Below the pieces are notes generated by a model that was not told the DNA's origin, did no database searches, and was given only the letters and a program-made list of their open reading frames with translations. From positions 16,231,069 through 16,295,068 of the forward strand of contig OZ038463.1 in the NCBI GenBank assembly GCA_964036295.1: 64,000 nucleotides of DNA. Direction: 5' to 3'. Positions within the stretch are counted from its first letter, which is position 1. Each line of letters starts with the position of its first letter. Positions 57,313 through 64,000 of the stretch are shown here, piece after piece. Position numbers and translations under genes: made by a program. Source of the stretch: Plumapathes pennacea. Lineage: Eukaryota; Cnidaria; Anthozoa; Antipatharia; Myriopathidae.

Positions 57313-60300
57313 TTACAATATTTCTTCGGAGTCCTGAAAACACAAACAACAGTCACACAATATACCTCCGATCACTAATTTGTTTTAATATAAGTTATAA
57401 TAGTAAAATTCAAGCCATAGAAAATGAAACGTGGAAGGGAGAGCAGCAATTGACCAAGACAAAAAAGTAATTTAACTAAATAGTGCCAAAAAGTACAGAA
57501 TAAATAAACTTCATTAATAAATATCACCACTTAGCCTTTTTACATTTATTTACCACTAGTGTAACATCATAGCGAGGTTTGCTTCAGATGTGTGTATCAC
57601 GTATCTGTAAAATACCTGAGGGTTGTCATCTGCAAGACCCCCGAAGTAGGCTTTATAATATGGGTCAGCTGAACGTTCGGCCAGTAACTTCAAACATTCC
57701 CTGGCGAAAGTGACACAAATACTGTGTTACAAACTACCTCAATCGTGTAACATATAGATTCATATCAGCGTGCTACTTTACGTGATATGTGTAGTCTTGT
57801 ACTTATATGCTCACTTACTCTTTTATGTATTTTTTCTTATATAGGGTGACATTTATCAACTGCAAAGTAATGGTAGGATATGCATGGCAGGCAGTGAACA
57901 CTCTCGACACATGTGAGCTTGTAAACTAAGGCTTTTTTTTAATAAATCAATTTACAGCAGCAAAATAAATGTGGCCCAATAATGACTTAAAAGTTGCATG
58001 ACTTAGAAAAAAAAAATTAAATGTGAAATGGAAAGTTCAAAACAACTTTCTGTATAGCATAGCAAAATTTCCATTCAAAATTGACAGGAAAATGCATCGC
58101 GTATTCCAAAGATTCCGTATGTTTAAGAATAATGTGTCCAAGCATTCGAGAGTTTTGCATGGTAATAAGGAAATGTTTCGCCATGGATGTCATTTGATTT
58201 GCCGTAGTCGGTGCAGAGTTTTTTGAAATTACCTTGGATAGTTTTGGTACCAAGGAAAACAACACATGTAAAGTGCTACTACGATCAAATCGGTCAATAG
58301 TTATTTTTTCTACCAAATCGGTAGTTAACACCCTAAATTAGAAGATCACTAAAGTGCATTGTCATACATTGAAGGAACTAAAGTGAGTATTTTCTGCGTT
58401 CGAAATCTCTGTATTTTCCCGCCGCCATGTTTCTGCGACCTGGTTACAAATTTCGGTTGTGACGTCATTTTCTCAAGTTGCGGCAACTCACAAGGCTAAT
58501 TCCTCGTACAAACTGCGATGTTTTTACTGGATGAAGTACTAACGGTATTCTTATTTAGTTCAGTAACGATATAAAGTCAGCAGCTCGCGCCATTTTATGG
58601 TGCATGTTTTCGCTTTAGTGGTAACGTAGCTCGAAAGCAAAGCGACAACAGGTTTACCTGTTCTTGGTAACAAAGACTTACTCTAGTGAGAGGGTGGCTA
58701 TCTCTTCTTGAGTCAGAAAAGGGATGCCTTGTGCATTGTTCTAGAATGGACGGAAATCGACATATTAATCTGTTATGGATGGTGAAGTACTGAAATAGTG
58801 GTAATTGTAATAGAAAATGAAGGATTAGCCATCTCTAGAAGTAAGTGTTTTTGCGTTTTTATTAAGCTAAATTGATGAGTACTTTATAGATGAGATCAAC
58901 GTTAGACTTAAAAGATCCCACTTTATTTCTTCTTTACTGAAATTCAATGGTATTATGTCAGTATTAACTTATTATTTCAGAACAGAATATCACCACGCAT
59001 TCGTTTACTGTTTTGCATACGTTATATTTTGATCAATAAACTTTTTACTTTTCAACCAGTTTTATTATTTGCACTCTGCCCTATTTAATTCGATAGTGTA
59101 CTTACTCCTCTTTGATTTTGTTCAGGCATGGTTCCAACCTAGTAAAGACGAAAAGACATCCCTTATAACCACCAGTTGTCCATATGTGCATCTGCAGCAT
59201 TTACACAACCCACATATAATTTTTCATGTCTGTATGGGTGTGAAAATGTACGTTTACATAATACCCAAGGACGACATTTGTATATGTAATAGGACTACAT
59301 GTTCTCTAATTTGGAAATATTTAACACGAAAAAAATTCCGAGGACTACCAAAATTGGACGAGGCCGCAGGCCAAGTCCAATTTGACAGTCAGAGGAATTT
59401 TTCGAATTCAACTATTTCCAAATCATTAGACAGCATGTAGTCCTGTTATTTGTTAATTAAATTGTGCACGAGAAAATAAATAATTGCTGTTGTTTGTATA
59501 TACATTTACTTTATATAATGACTACTGCAAACTCTCCAATTAATCTTTAATGGGCGGTTTGAAAAAAATTAAAAAGAAATACAGTGGTTGCTTGTATGAG
59601 ATTTTGAGTGTATGGTATAAATAGAACGAGAACTACGATTTGTATTTACAGCGGCCTACCAACGAGTAACTTTGTTCAAAGTGTCTATTTCGTTTGTAAA
59701 CTCCTACAAAACTTTCATTAATATCTAACAAATGCAGGACGCAATCATTTCATTGGGCCTCTTCCCTATTATAGAAATTAGAATTTCAAAATTTCAAAAT
59801 TTCGAAATTTCAGATACCATTTCACAAAATTTTCAGTTGATAAAACACAATGATTTATATAATGGAATTGGATACTCACCATTGAAAATGTTAGTGTTTT
59901 CTTTCTGTACAGAAGGCACAAATAAAGTTGCTTTTTCTCTAATTTATATAATGGTGTAAATTGTTAAATCAGATAGCTTTTATTCTATATCAAATAGTTC
60001 CAGTTTTCAGAGTGATAACACTATCGGAATGTTTATATAATTAAAGAGAGACAGTGTTAAAAGTTAATTATATTTGCTCAGATATTTAGTTATTGTATTC
60101 TTGTTAGTAATGTTGTTGACATTAACTGTGATCTTGTTTGGTGACTGGTGAAAGTAGGAGGCATTGGGTTTGCACAGTCATGGTAGGTTAATATAGACAA
60201 ACAAATGGTATTCAAGAAAAGAGGTGTTTCCAAAGACAAGCAAAGGACGGCACTATGCAATAAGAATATAATAGTTTCCATAAGGTATCATACTCAACAT

Positions 60301-60810
60301 AATTCTAATAGAAGATTTAATTTCAACATTAACAGTAATTGAAGAGATTGTGCGGTGTGGATCTGGATTAATCTAAGCGCGGTGGGCTATATATTTAATG
60401 AGGTATAACCTCGTACGTAACTTTTCTACCCCAGTATCGCCAGACGAACGCTACGAGAAAAACAAAAAAATACGAGGTAACTGGCGAAGCCTCGTTCAAA
60501 GCAAATAAATACATCATAATAAAAAGAAAACACACAAGTCTCACCTTATCTTCAATATATATGAGGGCGAAAGGCGAAGAGAATGGCAATGGTCGATATA
60601 TTTCCAAAATTGAACAGCTTACATGCAAAATGGACGTGATGGCCTGTTAACAAGGTCACTTGTCACCAGACTCTCCATTTTCTTTTTGTTGGGTTTCAGC
60701 TTGTTAAACTATTTTCCTGTTTGGTGTTTTTACATGTTCTTACGTGTTCTTACTTACCAGTCGTTAACTATCGAGAGTGTTGGTCCGTCCTGCCCGCAGC
60801 ATGATGCAGC
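57313..60810 (-). CDS. Uncharacterised small protein, C-terminal 96 residues (5' end not found)
   Basis: Five minus-strand exons fit in phase: 60810-60758, 60617-60545, 58740-58682, 57700-57616 and 57333-57313 (TAA), 291 nt. The chain reads GQDGPTLSIVND, then CCSILEIYRPLPFSSPFALI, NNAQGIPFLTQEEIATLSLE, ECLKLLAERSADPYYKAYFG and ends DNPQDSEEIL. The independent agreement of five exons in splice sites and phase makes a real gene likely. The first listed exon has an in-frame stop just before its acceptor, so at least one exon lies further upstream. A possible start exon (MTTK) with a gtaagg donor is seen at about 62938-62922, but the link is missing. I do not recognise the family. Confidence 0.6.
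59291..59444. mobile_element. Hairpin (foldback) element, 154 bp
   Basis: aggactacatgttctctaat and its inverse attagacagcatgtagtcct bound the arms, each about 74 bp. The arms meet at gacgaggccgcaggccaagtc. Arm matches include tttggaaatattt/actatttccaaa. It lies in an intron of the 57313-60810 gene. Confidence 0.75.
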
Positions 60811-62077
60811 CTAACATGCAGCTTAACAATACGTTGAACATGTAGTTAACTAACATTGAACTCTATAGGAAGTTAATTACTCATTCTGCCTAACTCACAT
60901 CATCAAACAGTTACGGTTGACAGAAAATTGAACAAAGAGAACATAAGGTCTGCTGACTCACTTGTGAAAAGTGTTAATGATTATTGCCTAGTTAATTTTA
61001 GACATTTGAGTGATCTTTGTTCTAGTGGCGGGTGGTCACCAGAAGGATAATGAAAGAAAACAAAGCGCAAGATGTTTTGTGTTTACGAGAGTTAAAATAT
61101 TTTTCAGACAGTCCAAACAGAAAATGCTTACCGTGTATGAACAAAGTGTTGCTTTACTTTACTCTTACAATTCGTGCAAATCAAACACTCATTTCATCTT
61201 TTACATTCTATATAAAAAACGTGATGACCACATGAAGCAAGTAGAAGGCTCTGTCAATGAATGCATTATGGAGTTCCCAGCATTATATTACGGATAAAGT
61301 GCTAAGTGAAACAATAGCTTTTATGAGCCGTTAACACGAGGTAATCTGAAATGCTTATCTTTAGACAGAACTTATAATTTATTAAATTTTTGAAAACATG
61401 CGGTAAGCCACTCCTGGCCAGGATGAACTGAACCGTCGTCAAAAGCAACAGTTAGAGTATAAATGAAATCGATTTGTCAAAAACAAGTGTTTTGTGGTCA
61501 ACTTATGGCTTCCTGTCGAGACGCGCACCTTATGAACCTTAAAACTACTCTCTGTGTCCGAATCAGTATTCACGTAACAGCTGTTCACAAACTAAAACAG
61601 CAGCCGAACGCAACCATAACAAATGGTTAAGGCCATTCATTAAGGTTGTGTGCACATCCAACCATGATCGATGAACCGAAATTTATGGACTTTATTAACA
61701 TGAATTATTGTTCGTTGTTGAAGCGGTGGACGTCATTATTCCGGAACATTCTGGTTATTCGATCTGCCTCCGGGACCAGGATACACGGAATAATATTCCA
61801 AGTATTCCGGAGTAGGAATAGCTCCTAAACGAACGTGTATGCGTATGAATAGTGTTATTCTTATTCCGGAATAGTCCCAAACGAACGTGCCCTAAAACGA
61901 TTGTGAAACTAACTTTAGGCCCTTTGCATCAGATCATGACCAAAATCCACCACATGACTGAAAGTTCATCAACTAAATCTTTTTGAGTGCCAGAAATGGA
62001 AATAGCATGATAACGTATGTAGGAAAGCAAAATTTCCGAATAAATTTTGGTCATGTGACCAGCCTGATGCAAAGGAC

Positions 62078-62600
62078 ATGGGCTCTTTGCACGGAAACTG
62101 GCACTAGCTTTAAAGCGAGGCTCTCCTGGCATAATTGGAGATGCTTTCTTGGGAATTTGTGTGATACGCAAAGTATTTTGTGGCTGTTGCTGCTTAGAGA
62201 GGTAACCTGAGGATCAGGAAAGGAGGCCTTCTTCTTTTCCCAACACCGATTTATTCACTGGAAAACTGGAGTTACAAAGCTTCAACTCTAGAACTAAATT
62301 CAAATCCTAATGAAAGACTCACACGGGAAGGGTGTGCGTTGTCTTAAATAGTATTAAAATTGCATTGTGCTGTTAATCTGAAATAATCGAGTGAGTAGAT
62401 AATAGATACTAAATATCACCCAAAATATAACCTATAAAAGTTATAGTAAAATTATGGTAGAAATCTCTTCCGTAACATGTGTATGTGCCTCCCCAAGGGA
62501 AAATGTCTACCTTCTAGTGTACACGCCTTGCTGCCTGGCAAATTTCGTTGCAGGTTAGCCTCGCTTTGAATCCAACATGGCGGCACCGTGCAACAGGCGA
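62078..62600 (+). mobile_element. Dispersed repeat family, copy 3 (interrupted or paired ends)
   Basis: The left-end landmark atgggctctttgcacgga with aagcgaggctctcctgg is at 62078-62125. The right-end landmark gcctcgctttgaatccaac with atggcggcaccgtgcaac is at 62555-62595. The intact relative is about 234 bp. Here the two ends are some 520 bp apart, so an insertion of about 290 bp or two abutting partial copies is likely. Confidence 0.5.
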
Positions 62601-63252
62601 ATTATGGCCAATCCAACAAAACAAATGAAATAGCGTCGACGTCGCCTAAAACGACTCCTAAATGTTAAAATCACCGGATTATCTTTAACTTTCCTAGAGG
62701 ATATCAAAGATATTTAAGAATAGATAGATCAGTTGATTGCTAGATTAGGGTAGTACCTTACGACTTTTAATTTAGATTATAATGCAGGCTTTGTTTTTAC
62801 TTCTACTTATTTAAACTAAGGTTTTCTCAAAAAAGTAGAAAGCTGTGATAATTTATGCAATTAGTTTAACAAAACACACCGTTGCTGAATGGGCGACCCT
62901 GTATAAACAAAGCTACCTTACCTTTTTGTTGTCATTGTAACATGTCACGAGGATTTTTACCGCTTTTTTCAATTATCCACTTATCATTCTGTTTTGTGGT
63001 ATTTTGGGCACGGAACTTTTAAATTTGGCCCACGGGCCGCGATCAAATGTGGCCCATCTGGCTACTGTATACACAACAAAAATCTCGGCCTACCTAAAAT
63101 CAGGTCCGCATACCGACAAAATTCGAGGTACGCGGCCCCACACTTTTCTGTTTACACAACAAAAAGGGGGGGGGGCTCCCCCTCCTGATCGGCCCGCGAG
63201 CCAAAATTTAGGAATGCCGGGCCCAAAACGCGTGTCGTGTAAATGGGGCTTC

Positions 63253-63775
63253 AGGCCCCGTCCACACTAATCCGGATAAATTTGAAAACGGAGTTTTCAT
63301 ACGAAAAACGCATCGAAAGTTTTCCGTCCACACTATCGTTTTCGAATCGTTTTCACTGTCCACACTAATACGCTGGACTGACCAAAAACGCTGAACGCCC
63401 GAATTGAGCATGCACACAGAGATCACTGACATCATAACGTCATGCGTTTTCGAAAAGCTCCGTTTTCGCCGTCCTACCCTGGATGCCAGAGGTTCCTCGC
63501 TCTCGGCAGCCGCGAGAGGCTGGGGGCGAGGCGGGCCGAAGTTCCCTCGCTTCGGCCCGCCTCGCCCCCAGCCTCTCGCGGCTGCCGAGAGCGAGGAACC
63601 TCTGGCACCCAGGGTATCGCCGTCCACACTACACCATGAAACCGGAGTTTTGGAGAGCGTTTTCGAAAATATCCGTTTTCGGTCACCGAAAACGCGTCTT
63701 AGTGTGGACGGGAGGCCAAAACGAATAAATAAATATCCGTTTTCAAATTTATCCGGATTAGTGTGGACGGGGCCT
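63253..63775. mobile_element. MITE, AGGCCCCGTCCACACTA family, copy 2, with nested insertion
   Basis: aggccccgtccacactaatc and attagtgtggacggggcct form the terminal repeats, closely matching 44215-44455. Flanking bases tca on both sides look like a target duplication. The element is about 280 bp longer than copy 1, half of it accounted for by the palindrome at 63475-63616. Confidence 0.85.
63475..63616. mobile_element. Near-perfect GC-rich palindromic element nested in the MITE
   Basis: The element opens taccctggatgccagaggtt and closes aacctctggcacccagggta, with arms of about 66 bp. The arms read gttcctcgctctcggcagcc then gcgagaggctgggggcgagg and their inverse. They meet at an 8-bp loop (ttccctcg). 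Arm identity is almost complete and TA lies at both edges, consistent with a TA-targeting nonautonomous transposon. Its GC content contrasts sharply with the AT-rich surroundings. Confidence 0.85.
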
Positions 63776-64000
63776 CAGTCACGATTCCAGTTGTGTTTCA
63801 GTTGGCTGGCAAGTCTTAGAGTGTATTCTGCAGATGCGTGTAGAAGTTGTGTCAGCGAATTTTGGAGTATAGCTTGTCCACGAAAACTTGAAACGCATCA
63901 CTTTGCACGTTGTCTGAACTAAACCACACTGCCGCGCGACAAAGATATATCTTAGCAGCCGAGTGAGGGGATATCTGCAATTATCGTATTTCTAGTTTTA

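Larger units (their letters stand above)
60811..64000. other. Repeat-rich sequence, probably intron or upstream region of the small gene
   Basis: It contains a split dispersed-repeat copy (62078-62600) and a MITE with a nested palindrome (63253-63775). No exon set was found besides the doubtful start exon at 62938-62922. Confidence 0.45.

Noticed and set aside
63404-63922. 172-codon + strand frame
   Set aside because: It crosses the MITE and its nested palindrome. The peptide is palindrome-derived (the same residues appear on both strands).
1-64000. CRISPR array, bacterial operon, or integrated virus
   Set aside because: No regular direct-repeat and spacer structure, no prokaryotic gene clusters and no viral replication or capsid genes were seen. 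All repeats fit eukaryotic elements.

Overview
This is eukaryotic nuclear DNA, most likely from an anthozoan cnidarian and probably a stony coral. It is AT-rich, with short exons, long introns full of decayed transposable elements, and many inverted-repeat elements carrying motifs common in coral and anemone genomes. That placement is an inference from gene content and repeat style. No coding sequence is prokaryotic, and there is no operon or CRISPR array. The gene models below were assembled by hand from splice sites, reading phase and protein similarity. Single-line open reading frames show only pieces of them.

Region 1 (1-18 kb, + strand) holds a tandem array of three paralogous four-transmembrane MARVEL-domain genes. 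They are copy A (417-2325, first exon outside the window), copy B (6631-12192) and copy C (14079-17981). All share one architecture, with internal exons of 254, 189 and 144 nt, and in B and C a first exon of only 28 nt. Degenerate arrays of a GTGTTCAAGTA-like motif follow both A and B. Intron 1 of B carries a Penelope-type reverse transcriptase fragment and an orphan exon-like ORF.

Region 2 (20.7-24.1 kb, - strand) is a four-exon, 338-residue, membrane-anchored JmjC/cupin-type dioxygenase with a complete HxD...H metal site. Region 3 (26.1-36.5 kb, - strand) is a 20-exon UTP3/SAS10 gene (501 residues) of the small-subunit processome. One of its introns holds a 5'-truncated LINE, and tRNA-derived SINEs lie in the same gene. 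It is head-to-head, 256 bp away, with Region 4 (36.8-42.3 kb, + strand). That is a seven-exon gene for a 250-residue protein with a signal peptide, one C2H2 finger, a cysteine-rich stretch and one membrane span.

Region 5 (44.7-49.8 kb, - strand) is a seven-exon gene for an unrecognised protein of about 613 residues, largely disordered. Region 6 (57.3-60.8 kb, - strand) is the 3' part of a small unrecognised gene, with five phase-consistent exons. The remaining sequence (2.3-6.6, 12.2-14.1, 18-20.7, 24.1-26.1, 42.3-44.7, 49.8-57.3 and 60.8-64 kb) is repeat-rich intergenic DNA.

The genes are not an obvious functional pathway. The only clear relationships are the MARVEL tandem duplication and the divergent pair UTP3/zinc-finger gene. 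The most unusual items are the uneven divergence of the MARVEL copies, the two unrecognised genes, the paired uORFs in the shared promoter, and a nested near-perfect palindromic element at 63.5 kb.
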